Source of the DNA: an uncultured Pseudomonadota bacterium
Lineage (GTDB): Bacteria; Pseudomonadota; Gammaproteobacteria; Ga0077536
Length of the DNA: 55,950 nt
Reading direction: 5' to 3'
NCBI GenBank assembly: GCA_902597385.1
Contig: CACJXQ010000010.1
Span: 1-55,950, forward strand
In this document: positions 1-8,758 of the stretch, piece by piece
How the letters are laid out: every line of letters begins with the position of its first letter
Numbering within the stretch: position 1 is the first letter of the stretch
Made by a program: the position numbers and the translations under genes
Notes under the pieces: model-generated
Told to the model about the DNA's origin: nothing
Seen by the model: the letters and a program-made list of their open reading frames with translations, nothing else
The model's database searches: none

Positions 1-630
1 AATCAGCAAATATCTGATTTTGAGGCACAAGAGTTAACCCTTCCTGAGGGCGGTGTGCCAGCAGCAGTGGCTCTCATAGTTACGGACCTAGGGAACGGGG
101 CTAAACTAAGTGGCATGCCGCATTACAATAATTGGATGGAAGACGCGGCTTTAGTTCTCACGAGGCGTTCCTCGAAATTGAAAAAGCATGCTGGACAGTG
201 GGCTTTCCCAGGCGGACGGATTGATGGAGCAGAGACACCTGAGGAGACTGCTATTAGAGAGACACACGAGGAGATAGGCCTGTCACTTTCCGAAAGTGCC
301 CTTATAGGACGGCTTGACGACTTCGTTACTCGCTCAGGGTTTTTGATAACACCAGTTTTATTTTGGGCCGGTCCGCAAGATTCTTTTGAAATCAACCCTG
401 ATGAGGTTGAGTCAATTCATCGAATTCCTATCGGTGAGTTCTTGAGGGAGGATGCGCCGATGTTGGATGATACTGAAGGGGAGGGTGCGCCCGTGCTTAG
501 AATGCCTGTGGGAGATGATTGGATTGCTGCTCCAACTGCCGCAATCATTTATCAATTTAGAGAGGTTTGTATTTTAGGACGTCCAACGCGAGTAGCCCAC
601 TTCGACCAGCCGAAATTTGCTTGGAAGTAG
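1..630 (+). CDS. NUDIX hydrolase, CoA pyrophosphatase type (5' end outside window)
   Basis: The frame is open from the first base, so the gene starts upstream; the GTG at 55 is only an internal possibility. Counting from that GTG, the residues LVLTRRSSKLKKHAGQWAFP (33-52) match the extra motif of the NudL/CoA-diphosphatase subfamily (LLTxR..L..H.G..aFPGG). The NUDIX box follows at about 54-76 with the pattern G-x5-E-x7-RE-x2-EE-x-G-L complete, so the Mg-binding glutamates are present. Known members hydrolyse CoA or acyl-CoA to phosphopantetheine and 3',5'-ADP; the exact substrate is inferred. The gene runs convergently into the FecR-domain gene, with only 13 bp between the two stops. This would fit the CoA-ester metabolism nearby, but the link is only positional. 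Confidence 0.88.
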   Translation, partial: NQQISDFEAQELTLPEGGVPAAVALIVTDLGNGAKLSGMPHYNNWMEDAALVLTRRSSKLKKHAGQWAFPGGRIDGAETPEETAIRETHEEIGLSLSESALIGRLDDFVTRSGFLITPVLFWAGPQDSFEINPDEVESIHRIPIGEFLREDAPMLDDTEGEGAPVLRMPVGDDWIAAPTAAIIYQFREVCILGRPTRVAHFDQPKFAWK

Positions 631-643
631 GATATACCAACTT

Positions 644-3574
644 TTAATTGGTCGACCCGTCGGAAGAGCTAATTGATACTGCGGGTTGTAACGCTAAATT
701 CGCACTCTGTTCCAATAGGTAGGTCCCATTGACGGAAAACATATCTGGTACATTTCCATGGAATGAGCCGCCTAAAGCTCTGGCAAATTGACCCACGAGA
801 ATTTGGTCAGTGCGTCCGTTCAAATTGCAACCTCCAGCACAGTTATTGCCAGCGTTATCGGAAATCCTAGCGCTCGTGACGCCACCGACTAAATTGAAAG
901 CGGTTAGCCCTCCAGCGCTCCCAAATCCGATTCCGCTACCGCTACCAGTAAGTTGAAAGGAACCCCCATTACCTCCGTCTGGAAAGACTCCTTGCAGGTT
1001 CGTGTTTACAGCACTGGTTCCCCAATCTATCGTCACTTGAGCCTGTGTCAAAGCGCCGACGACTTCGGGTTGTACAACACCATTACTAACAAAAGTCGCT
1101 GTCGGGTGCGTGCCTCCTCGGATTGCGTTATATGTGGCTGTTCCGGAGGTGGGTATCTCAGCTACTGGGGTTGGGTTTTTAAAGGTAATCAGATGCGCAG
1201 AGCCGACTTTCCCAATGAGGTTGTCTTGACTAAGCGTATAACCGGGTCCGAATCGTGCCCAATTCACTCCTAGTTCTGTATTTGACCATCCGGGGACAGT
1301 GTTACCTGTTCTTGGATTGAAGGTCGAAGGGCCGGTGGAATCAATAGTCACGGAAGCCGTATCTCGGTTAAATGCGCAATTGTCATTACATCTATCTCTT
1401 GGTTCATCTGTAACGAAGGAGTTAACAATATTGCCGCCTAATTTAGCTTGAGTGTTAGATCCAGTAACCTTGAAAATATAGGCATCGCTATCAAGTGAAA
1501 TAGGGGAGGATCTCATGGCATGAGAGATTCCAACAAAACTTCCGATTTCGGCATTCCTCAGGTTGCTGACGCCTGTGTTAGTTAAGCCGAAAGTTGCAGC
1601 GCCTATTATTGGGTTGGAAGTGTGTATACCATAGTTCAAGCCTATAGCCTGAGGGGTTCCAGAACCGCTTCCAGAAAAGAATCCAGCAAAGTCAGCGTGA
1701 TGAGGACTGCCTAAAGAATTTATCGCGATACCATTGGGTCCAACGATGGAGTCATTAGCGAAAACTAGATCCCCAAACAGCTGGTGCGTAATAGAAGCGT
1801 GGGATAAAGTTGCTTCTAGACTTCCATAGCCAATACTGAAATCGAAAAGAATTTGTCCACTGGTGAGTCCTAGTCCAATGTCTGTAGAGAGCGGTGATGT
1901 AGATCGCGTTGTTCCATTTAGGTCGTATCGCGCCAATGTGTTTGAGGTAGGGGTAACACCAATTCCGTTAACTATGTGCTCCGCTTGAAAACCGACTAAT
2001 TCCCTCAATTGGCTTCTTTGTATCGTTCCGCTTGATGAGGCATCTATATCCAACACAAAACCATTTTGCCAACGCCCAAAAGAGAGGAATCCGTCGGGAG
2101 TAGTACCATCTAGAATGAACTCAGCAGGGTTCGAGGCTAGTCGGGAAATTGTATTGTTATCTATTGCACTCAGGACACTTAAACCAGCCTCAGATAGCTC
2201 GGAATCTGAAGCGCTCATATTTATCAAGCCTAAACGGACTGCCTCGAAATCTGCTACGAAAAAACCCATGAATTCTTGACCAAAAAAAACGTCTCTCGCC
2301 AGCGCTCCAGCTGGCGCGTTATCTCTAAAGAAAATGGTGGCATTATTTATCGCAAAGACAGTTGGTATTTCTACATCTTCAGAAAAGCTACCAAAATTGA
2401 GCACCGCAGATTGTCTTCCAGATACTCCGATTTTTTGTCCGTTCAAAAATGTGATTTCAGAGTTTCCTAGGGTACCTACATCTGATGTCAATACCGTAAA
2501 CTGCCCATCAGCGTTAGTTTGTTCACCTTGAGCGAAAGCACCAACTCCTAGTTCAGAGCCAGAATCTGCGGAATCTCCGATTGTTATCTCTAGGACAGTT
2601 GGCTCATCCGGAGCTCCAACATCCATTCCCTTTCCCTGAACAATTGCTTCGAAAAAGGCTTCTTCTCCCCCTTCATCTTCTCTGTTGGCTACGAAGCTAT
2701 TTTCTTCCTCAGTGCTTGAAGTAATTGAAAGTCCCTCTTCTTCGTTATCGGATTCAGTGAGGGTTATTTCCTCGTCGCCCTCACCCTCGGCTAGGAGAGT
2801 GACTTCTTCTTCTCCATCGGAGTCGGTTTGTCCCTCTCCGCCTTCACCTTCTTCGGTCTGTCCTTCTCCCTCGTTCTCCTCTCCGCCTTCACTTTCCTCG
2901 TTTTGTTCTTCCTCTTGTTCTTCCTCTTCCTCTTGTTCTTCCTCTTCCTCTTCCTCTTGTTCTTCTTGATTCTCACTCGCCGTATCTTGGCGTTGACCGA
3001 AACCGGGTATCTCAGCACATGTACTTCCGTTACAACTATAGGCTTGTCCGGGCTCAACAGGTCCGCTAAAAGCCCCAGATGCGAGATTCCATACGCCTCC
3101 GTATCCTGCGAGCTGCGTTCCGCCAGCTTCAGTATGCGTACATTTTCCAGAGGTTCCCCGAATACCTATGCTAGCCACGGGAGTGGTTAATTGGAAATTT
3201 TCTTTGTTAGAACGACCTATCAATCCAGTAACCAGGCGTATACTACCCTCTACTAGGTAAAAAAAGCTTTTTTCAGAGCCGTCTACTGTCCCCTCAAAGT
3301 TATAATCTTCGAGGCGATACTGTGTATTTGGTTGGAGCGCGACAAAGCCTCCATCGGTAAAACGAATTTGCGTTCTTCCGTTGATCGTTCTAATAGATTC
3401 TCCAGACTCGATTACGTCTCCTCTCACCAAGGGGCGGCTTAGGCCATCAGCGCTTGTAGCTTCAACTTGACCGTATGAATATACAATTTTGCCAGCGATA
3501 GCATGAACTTTACTCACCGCGCCAAGGGAGACTATAAAGGAGAGTATTAATAATCCTTTAGCTATCGAGTTCAT
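644..3574 (-). CDS. Large exported FecR-domain protein with Glu-rich linker and Slam-substrate-like C-terminal barrel
   Basis: A 976-residue protein with an N-terminal signal peptide (about 1-25, ending VHA, no lipobox Cys). A FecR-type beta domain follows at about 27-150, with the typical features of a signal such as GQVEA, a RGDVIESGE segment, an FTDGG strand and a closing SIGIRGTSG motif. Residues about 200-295 are a Glu/Gln/Gly-rich low-complexity linker. The remaining 650 residues are Gly/Ser/Asn-rich strands. The last 130 or so (GTATYN, then VNTNLQGVF, SFQLTGSGSG, GQFARALGGSFHG, VNGTYLLEQ) resemble the eight-stranded barrel of TbpB-like or hemophilin-like Slam clients; that is my reading from the motif order. 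The start ATG has a GAGGT ribosome site. It lies 28 bp behind the Slam-like gene, so it is probably its exported client. The ligand is unknown. Confidence 0.75.
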   Translation of the reverse strand: MNSIAKGLLILSFIVSLGAVSKVHAIAGKIVYSYGQVEATSADGLSRPLVRGDVIESGESIRTINGRTQIRFTDGGFVALQPNTQYRLEDYNFEGTVDGSEKSFFYLVEGSIRLVTGLIGRSNKENFQLTTPVASIGIRGTSGKCTHTEAGGTQLAGYGGVWNLASGAFSGPVEPGQAYSCNGSTCAEIPGFGQRQDTASENQEEQEEEEEEEQEEEEEQEEEQNEESEGGEENEGEGQTEEGEGGEGQTDSDGEEEVTLLAEGEGDEEITLTESDNEEEGLSITSSTEEENSFVANREDEGGEEAFFEAIVQGKGMDVGAPDEPTVLEITIGDSADSGSELGVGAFAQGEQTNADGQFTVLTSDVGTLGNSEITFLNGQKIGVSGRQSAVLNFGSFSEDVEIPTVFAINNATIFFRDNAPAGALARDVFFGQEFMGFFVADFEAVRLGLINMSASDSELSEAGLSVLSAIDNNTISRLASNPAEFILDGTTPDGFLSFGRWQNGFVLDIDASSSGTIQRSQLRELVGFQAEHIVNGIGVTPTSNTLARYDLNGTTRSTSPLSTDIGLGLTSGQILFDFSIGYGSLEATLSHASITHQLFGDLVFANDSIVGPNGIAINSLGSPHHADFAGFFSGSGSGTPQAIGLNYGIHTSNPIIGAATFGLTNTGVSNLRNAEIGSFVGISHAMRSSPISLDSDAYIFKVTGSNTQAKLGGNIVNSFVTDEPRDRCNDNCAFNRDTASVTIDSTGPSTFNPRTGNTVPGWSNTELGVNWARFGPGYTLSQDNLIGKVGSAHLITFKNPTPVAEIPTSGTATYNAIRGGTHPTATFVSNGVVQPEVVGALTQAQVTIDWGTSAVNTNLQGVFPDGGNGGSFQLTGSGSGIGFGSAGGLTAFNLVGGVTSARISDNAGNNCAGGCNLNGRTDQILVGQFARALGGSFHGNVPDMFSVNGTYLLEQSANLALQPAVSISSSDGSTN
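2700..2985 (-). repeat. Low-complexity Glu-rich coding repeat (GAA/GAG tracts)
   Basis: Inside the FecR-domain gene, the coding strand is a run of GAA/GAG codons with occasional CAA and GGC, densest at about 2880-2975 where short units of the type AAGAGGAAG repeat. It encodes an acidic, flexible linker between the FecR domain and the beta-rich remainder. Such tracts are prone to slippage, so the length may vary between strains. Confidence 0.8.
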
Positions 3575-3602
3575 CTAATCTACCTCGGTAAAATATTCAT
3601 TA

Positions 3603-4982
3603 CTAGAAGTCATAACGAGCAGTTATCATTACTTCTAAACGGTCATAGTCATTCGTTAAAATATTCGAGTCATTGTCGTTATAAACAACGGTTGGGCTAA
3701 TACTCAATTGGTTATTATATTGGAATCTGTAACCCAGAGATAAATCAAAAAAAGAGTCATGCCTGCGTACCAGAAAAATGGGGTCTCCCGTCTCATATAA
3801 ACTCCGTTGATAAGTAAATGCGCCGAAAGCTGTCTGACGGTCTGATAATTGGTAACTGATCCCAATCCTGCCGCCAAATAAGTTTTTCCCAAAATGATCT
3901 GCTCCCGTATCGGCACGCTCGTCCTCTATCCCACCAAAAATGCCCCCAAAAATAATCGGGGTTCCCTTAATATCCGTGAAGGCGTGCCCGTAATTTAAGC
4001 CTAAAAGACCGCGATTTACATCTCGAATACTTTGCTTTGGATTACGGATAGCGGAAAATTGAAAATAAGCGGAGATTTGATCTTTTTCTGTGGCCGCGAA
4101 TTGCCATTCGGTAGAGATGCCAGCTGTTTTTCGGTCCGCCCTTGCCAAGCCACCTGCGTCTAGTCTCATCATACTTGCGTCGGCTGCAATACTGAAGTTG
4201 TGCCTTTCCCGTTCTAGTCTGAAGCCTGCTCTGCCCGATGCAGTATGAGAGGTGAAGTCGTTTTGATGGGTTGTGTGTCTGTCTCCAAGCTGCGCACTAC
4301 CGAAGGTACTTAGCCCAAAATCGTTATTAAGTGGTTTTGATAAACTCAATCCCAAGGAACCACTCAAAATGGGGCTATTTTGCGTTCCTCCCAAGGCAAA
4401 GGGTATGCCAGGGGCGATAGGTATCGTCATCGATTTTTCGTCCGTTGCCCCGTTTATATTAGTGTCGTAACCCATAGCGAGAGCGACCCACGGTCTCACG
4501 GTGAGTCTAGTGCGGTCGTGGAATAATTCAATTCCAGACAAGTAGCGATCGATAGTTTGTCGAGCCTCTGGAGGAATATCTTCTAATTCTCTCGCTCTTT
4601 GAAACTCCTTTTTGGCGTCGTCGGTCTCGCCTAGAGAGAGATAAGCCTTCGCAAGTTCCGCTCTCGCGGGTCCGTGTTCCGGAAAAGCATCAACGACCCT
4701 TTCGAGGGCAAATATAGCCTCCACGGTTCTTCCGGTATCTTGCGCAGCGAGCGCAAAAACATAGTCAAAAGCTGCTTCTCCTTCGAGACTGGCTTGGTAA
4801 GGTTTCAACAGATCATAGGCCTCTTCTGCCTTACCAGAATCGATGAGTGTTTGGGCTTTTTCCAGAGGGTTCGTAGCTTCCTGACCAAATGAGAGTTCTG
4901 GTAATAAAAGAAAGATGAGCAGTAGAAAGAATCTAGCTGACGTAGTAAAAATTTTCGATGTTGAGTTGTTCAAATTTTTCAA
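3603..4982 (-). CDS. Slam-like outer membrane protein (TPR domain plus DUF560-type beta-barrel)
   Basis: A 459-residue protein with a signal peptide (about 1-33, ending SFG). Residues about 38-150 form TPR-like helical repeats (KAQTLIDSGKAEEAYDLLKP, then ALERVVDAFPEHGPARAELA). The rest, about 160-459, is a run of amphipathic strands starting WVALAMGYDTNING and ending in an aromatic outer-membrane signature (TARYDF, terminal Phe). TPR followed by a 14-strand type barrel is the architecture of surface lipoprotein assembly modifiers (Slam), which move client proteins across the outer membrane. The start is TTG with AAGGA about seven bases upstream. The client-like FecR gene follows in the same operon, as Slam genes usually sit next to their clients. 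Function is inferred from architecture and context. Confidence 0.78.
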   Translation of the reverse strand: MKNLNNSTSKIFTTSARFFLLLIFLLLPELSFGQEATNPLEKAQTLIDSGKAEEAYDLLKPYQASLEGEAAFDYVFALAAQDTGRTVEAIFALERVVDAFPEHGPARAELAKAYLSLGETDDAKKEFQRARELEDIPPEARQTIDRYLSGIELFHDRTRLTVRPWVALAMGYDTNINGATDEKSMTIPIAPGIPFALGGTQNSPILSGSLGLSLSKPLNNDFGLSTFGSAQLGDRHTTHQNDFTSHTASGRAGFRLERERHNFSIAADASMMRLDAGGLARADRKTAGISTEWQFAATEKDQISAYFQFSAIRNPKQSIRDVNRGLLGLNYGHAFTDIKGTPIIFGGIFGGIEDERADTGADHFGKNLFGGRIGISYQLSDRQTAFGAFTYQRSLYETGDPIFLVRRHDSFFDLSLGYRFQYNNQLSISPTVVYNDNDSNILTNDYDRLEVMITARYDF

Positions 4983-5068
4983 GGATTGTCCTTAAGATTC
5001 ATCTTTACAATTCTCGCATAGAAAACTTTCTTTATCCAATTTGCGCAGCCTCAGGTGAAAAGAAGTTT

Positions 5069-5863
5069 TTAAGTTCCCTTAAAATCGGGTTTTCTTTTTT
5101 CAGCAAAAGCTGTGATACCCTCTTTAAAGTCAGCTCGTTTGGCGCAGTCTGCAAACATTTCTGCTTCCATCTGCAATTGGGACTCAAACTGCGCTTCTAG
5201 CGAGTTGTACAACAAACGTTTAGTATTCCCGTACACATGAGTCGGACCATTTGCGAGTCTGTGAGCTAGCTTTTCTGTCTCCTCTTCTAATTCACCAGGG
5301 GAAGTAACGAAATTTATCATACCCATCGCTTCAGCCTGTTCCGCGGTATAACGATCCCCAAGTAACGCTATTTCCATTGCTTTTTTTACCCCGACTGCTC
5401 TAGGAAGGTGAAAAGTTCCAGAGCCATCTGGGGAAGTTCCAATATGACAATAAGCTAGGGTGAAGAAGGCGTCAGAATCTGCAATTACAAGATCTGCGGC
5501 TAGAGCTAGGCTTACACCAGCGCCCGCTGCTGCTCCTTCGACGCTGGCTATCACGGGTTTGGCCATCCGGCGCATCGCAAACATTATAGGATGTAAATCG
5601 TGTATCCTATTCAAAAAATAATTTTTTGTATCCTCAGGATTCTGATGGAGAGTCTCTTTCATAGACTTGACGTCTCCGCCAGCCATGAAATGGCCTCCAG
5701 CACCCCTTAGCACTACACACCGTACAGTCTCATCATTTTCCGCATCCATTAAGCTATCGCGTAATAGCGAGCGCATTTCCAAGCTGAGAGCGTTTCTAGC
5801 ATCTGGCCTATTAAAAAGTAGTGTTGTTATAGCTTCTTTTTTTTGGACTATGAGGTCTGCCAT
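5069..5863 (-). CDS. Enoyl-CoA hydratase/isomerase family protein (isomerase-like active site)
   Basis: A full-length crotonase-fold protein of 264 residues. The oxyanion-hole segments are present (FMAGGDVKSM, and VEGAAAGAGVSLALAADL). At the position of the first catalytic Glu of enoyl-CoA hydratase (Glu144 in the rat enzyme) it has LAYCHIG, so this Glu is missing. The second Glu (rat Glu164) is kept in KKAMEIALLGDR. One Glu at this second site is typical of delta3-delta2-enoyl-CoA isomerases and PaaG-like enzymes, so isomerisation is more likely than hydration. The C-terminal AEKRKPDFKG is standard for the family. The ATG has CAGGA about ten bases upstream. It is divergent from the next crotonase gene. 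The specific substrate cannot be told. Confidence 0.85.
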   Translation of the reverse strand: MADLIVQKKEAITTLLFNRPDARNALSLEMRSLLRDSLMDAENDETVRCVVLRGAGGHFMAGGDVKSMKETLHQNPEDTKNYFLNRIHDLHPIMFAMRRMAKPVIASVEGAAAGAGVSLALAADLVIADSDAFFTLAYCHIGTSPDGSGTFHLPRAVGVKKAMEIALLGDRYTAEQAEAMGMINFVTSPGELEEETEKLAHRLANGPTHVYGNTKRLLYNSLEAQFESQLQMEAEMFADCAKRADFKEGITAFAEKRKPDFKGT

Positions 5864-5997
5864 TTCTTATTCCTGTATTAATTCTTTCTCTGTTTAAATT
5901 TAAGATTTCTATCCTGTTTTCTTTTGAGGCATTATATTGCACATTGCGTTAACCTTTAATTATATAGGCATCATTAACAATACAGTGAGAATCAAAA

Positions 5998-6807
5998 ATG
6001 CTCAAACGATATGAGAAATATAAAGAACTTGTTCTAGACAGTCCGGGAGAGGGGATTTTGCGCATTACTCTGGACAAACCAGAGAGTCTGAATTCCCTGG
6101 ATAAAAATGGTCATAGAGAGCTGACTTACATCTGGAGAGACATAGATGAAGATGAGAATGTAAGTGTGGTTATATTAACGGGAAGAGGACGAGCATTTTC
6201 CGCCGGCGGTGATTTCGGAATGATAGAAGACATGATCAATGATCATAAAGACAGAGCGCGTGCTTGGAAGGAAGCTCGAGACCTGGTTTACAACATCATC
6301 AATTGTTCGAAACCGATAGTGTCTGCAATTAACGGGGTCGCCGTTGGTGCTGGTTTAGTTGCCGGTTTATTGGCTGATATTTCAATCGCGGGTAAGTCAG
6401 CAAAAATAGTAGATGGACATACGAGGTTGGGTGTTGCTGCTGGTGACTCGGCTGTAATAAATTGGCCGCTACTATGTGGCATGGCGAAAGCTAAGTATCA
6501 TTTGTTGCTTTGTGAGCCCATGGATGGAGAAGAAGCGGAACGAATTGGAATGGTCTCTCTTTGTGTTGAGGACAGTGAACTTCAAGCGAAAGCAGAGCAG
6601 GTGGCGTCCCGCCTAAGAGACAGTGCTCCGGCGGCGGTTAGGTGGACGAAGTACGCTTTAAACAATTGGTACCGCATGGCAGGACCGAGTTTCGATGCCT
6701 CTACCGCGTTGGAAATGTTAGGTTTTACTACACCGGAAGCGGAAGAGGGGTTACGGTCTCACCTAGAAAAGCGCAAACCTAAGTTTGACCTTGATTCTCC
6801 TGTTTGA
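5998..6807 (+). CDS. Enoyl-CoA hydratase/isomerase family protein lacking both usual catalytic Glu
   Basis: A crotonase-fold protein of 269 residues with oxyanion-hole motifs ([30 protein letters not shown]) and the C-terminal LEKRKPKFD. Compared with hydratases, the first catalytic Glu site reads [13 protein letters not shown] and the second reads [10 protein letters not shown], so neither Glu is present. The enzyme should therefore not be a standard hydratase; other crotonase reactions such as thioester hydrolysis, decarboxylation or C-C cleavage are possible. It is transcribed away from the isomerase-like paralogue at 5069-5863, sharing a 134-bp promoter region. The ATG start is supported by the divergent intergenic layout, although the Shine-Dalgarno signal is weak. 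Confidence 0.83.
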   Translation: MLKRYEKYKELVLDSPGEGILRITLDKPESLNSLDKNGHRELTYIWRDIDEDENVSVVILTGRGRAFSAGGDFGMIEDMINDHKDRARAWKEARDLVYNIINCSKPIVSAINGVAVGAGLVAGLLADISIAGKSAKIVDGHTRLGVAAGDSAVINWPLLCGMAKAKYHLLLCEPMDGEEAERIGMVSLCVEDSELQAKAEQVASRLRDSAPAAVRWTKYALNNWYRMAGPSFDASTALEMLGFTTPEAEEGLRSHLEKRKPKFDLDSPV

Positions 6808-6841
6808 GTTTGTGGTGGTAATTAAATTATCGTATTGTCGC

Positions 6842-7783
6842 TTATTTGTGGGACTGCTCGTTAAGCCAAGCACTGAAAATATTTTCTAGCGATTTTACGA
6901 AGGACCTAGGCTGATCCAGCATTATATGGTGAGCGGCATTTGGAATTTCAGTTACCAAAGAATTTTTCGGCATTAAGGTACGCACATACTCAGCAGTTTC
7001 TTTGTTTACTAAAGCGCTCATTTCTCCATAGATAAAGGCAATCTTAGATCTAGCGTTTTGGAGGTGCTCGTGGAAAGGTTCTTCCCATCTGTTGTCCCCC
7101 ATAGCACCGACATCAAATTTCCAAGTCCATCCTTTGTCTGTTTTTTTTATGGAGTGGCGTGCGATGAACTCAAGGATATAGTCATTTTTGCATTCTTGTG
7201 GTGGTAGTAGCTTAAATCTTTTTAGCGCGATCTCGAAAGAAGGATAATATCGCTCAATCTTAAGAGCTCGGCGTGGGCTTTTGGTTAGATCTGCGTCAGG
7301 CCTGTATAAAGGCGAATCAACTATCACAGTGCCAGCAACCTTTTCGCCGTAGTCCGCTGCGAAACGCATGCTCATATATCCCCCAAAAGAATGTCCTACG
7401 AGAAACCGAGGTTTGTTTCCAGAAAAGCAACTATCCAGTACTGAAAGAATTTCATCGCTTCTGATCGAAGCTGAATACTTGGTTCGCCTACCGCTATCGC
7501 CCATTCCAGAAAGGTCAAGTGCCGCAACATTGTAATCGGTGAGCAGAGGGGCAATGAATCTCCACCAGTTGGCATGAGCGCCTCCTCCATGGACGAGGAG
7601 GATTCCTGCTTTGGTTTTTTCTGCGCTTGGCTTATTCCAGTGTAAAAAATGAATATCACATCCTAGAACAGATATAATTCGAGACTCAAAAAGAGCATTA
7701 ACCGACTTGAGAAACCAGTCTGGAGCGTCTTTTTTAATGGCAAGTTCTTTTGCCGACCAATCTATTTCAGAGGTTGAGGACAT
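6842..7783 (-). CDS. Alpha/beta hydrolase
   Basis: A 313-residue alpha/beta hydrolase of the Abhydrolase_1/6 type. The oxyanion segment LVHGGGAHANWW is at about 64-75 and the nucleophile elbow VGHSFGG has Ser132. A C-terminal HH pair in NAAHHIMLDQP (about 285) supplies the catalytic His; the acid is probably in the YGEMSALV strand end. There is no signal peptide, so it is cytoplasmic. I prefer the ATG at 7783, which has an AGGATGAAG region upstream, over the TTG at 7813. The surrounding crotonases, amidohydrolase and dehydrogenases suggest action on an ester or ring-cleavage product, but the sequence does not name a substrate. It faces the 5998 crotonase tail to tail. Confidence 0.85.
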   Translation of the reverse strand: MSSTSEIDWSAKELAIKKDAPDWFLKSVNALFESRIISVLGCDIHFLHWNKPSAEKTKAGILLVHGGGAHANWWRFIAPLLTDYNVAALDLSGMGDSGRRTKYSASIRSDEILSVLDSCFSGNKPRFLVGHSFGGYMSMRFAADYGEKVAGTVIVDSPLYRPDADLTKSPRRALKIERYYPSFEIALKRFKLLPPQECKNDYILEFIARHSIKKTDKGWTWKFDVGAMGDNRWEEPFHEHLQNARSKIAFIYGEMSALVNKETAEYVRTLMPKNSLVTEIPNAAHHIMLDQPRSFVKSLENIFSAWLNEQSHK

Positions 7784-7830
7784 TGCCGTTTCTTCATCCT
7801 GGACTTTATTCAATGGTGAAAATGTTTCTT

Positions 7831-7879
7831 GCAGGAATTAGACAAGAAAGCTACCAAGCTGGTCATTCCTGCTTTTTTT
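7831..7879 (+). terminator. Hairpin followed by T-run in a divergent intergenic region
   Basis: On the plus strand GCAGGAAT (7831-7838) pairs perfectly with ATTCCTGC (7865-7872), with an inner ACCA/TGGT stem, and seven T follow (7873-7879). This is a rho-independent terminator shape, but it sits between the divergent hydrolase and crotonase genes, upstream of the gene at 7943. It may be a leader attenuator or end a short antisense transcript. Confidence 0.4.
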
Positions 7880-7942
7880 GTAACTTGTTACCTTTTTAGT
7901 CTAGCATGTTATTTTATCGCATAGATGTTAGAGGTAAATAGT

Positions 7943-8740
7943 ATGTCTGTCTTGGATTACAAGGTGTCTGATCATATTGGTGTTGTTACACTTAATCGAC
8001 CAGAAGCAAAAAATGCAATTAACCCAGAATTGGCTGTGAAATTAGCGGATTTATGGGAATCGATTAGGGGCGACGACTCAATTCGAGTTGTAGTATTAAC
8101 TGGCATTGGAGACGTGTTTTGCGCCGGTGCTGATCTTGGTCAACTGATTCCGCTCATGTCAGGTGGGCGCAAGGCCGAGAATGAATGGGACGAACGTGTT
8201 CTGGCAGATAGCGGCATCCTAGAACGGACGCTCTTGCGTAGCTTCGATGTTGAGAAGCCTGTGATAGCTGCTATTAATGGGCATGGTATAGCCGGAGGAA
8301 TGGAGATTTTGCAAGGTACGGATATAAGGGTAAGCAGTACCGTGGCGAAGTTTGGGGTGCAAGAGGTGAAGTGGGCAATCTTCCCAGCCGGTGGTTCTAG
8401 CGTTCGCCTACCGCGTCAGATGCCTTATTGTAAAGCAATGGAATTACTGCTGACAGGAGATTTAATAACTGCAGAACAAGCGTTGCAGCTTGGTTTTGTC
8501 AATTATGTTGAGAAAAACTTTTTTGACAAAGCGATGGATATAGCTCACAAGATAGCCTCGAATGGACCCGTAGCGGTAAAGGCTATCAGGCAATCTGCAA
8601 GAGCTTGTTTGGGAGTGCCTGAACTCGAGGCCCTTAAAATTGAAACAGAAATATCGAGGCCAGTGTTTGCAACGGAGGATGCAAAGGAGGGGCCTAGGGC
8701 TTTTATGGAAAAGCGGCAGCCAGTCTACACAGGTAAATAA
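7943..8740 (+). CDS. Enoyl-CoA hydratase with canonical catalytic residues
   Basis: A 265-residue crotonase-fold enzyme. I choose the ATG at 7943 because AGAGG lies eight bases before it; the ATG at 7925 would add six residues and lacks a ribosome site. Oxyanion-hole segments are GDVFCAGADLGQL and INGHGIAGGMEIL. Both catalytic glutamates are present: FGVQEVKWAIFPAGG (first) and KAMELLLTGD (second), with the Gly-rich AGGSSVRLPR stretch between. The C-terminus MEKRQPVYTGK is typical. This is therefore the most conventional enoyl-CoA hydratase of the four crotonases in the window and would hydrate a trans-2-enoyl-CoA in beta-oxidation or a related degradative route. It runs convergently into the amidohydrolase gene. 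Confidence 0.9.
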   Translation: MSVLDYKVSDHIGVVTLNRPEAKNAINPELAVKLADLWESIRGDDSIRVVVLTGIGDVFCAGADLGQLIPLMSGGRKAENEWDERVLADSGILERTLLRSFDVEKPVIAAINGHGIAGGMEILQGTDIRVSSTVAKFGVQEVKWAIFPAGGSSVRLPRQMPYCKAMELLLTGDLITAEQALQLGFVNYVEKNFFDKAMDIAHKIASNGPVAVKAIRQSARACLGVPELEALKIETEISRPVFATEDAKEGPRAFMEKRQPVYTGK

Positions 8741-8758
8741 AAAAGCAGACTAGTCGAG

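Noticed and set aside
2685-3190. Plus-strand Ser/Cys- and Leu/Phe-rich frames and a minus-strand Lys-rich frame inside the FecR gene
   Set aside because: They are other-frame readings of the GAA/GAG repeat, with extreme composition and no domain.
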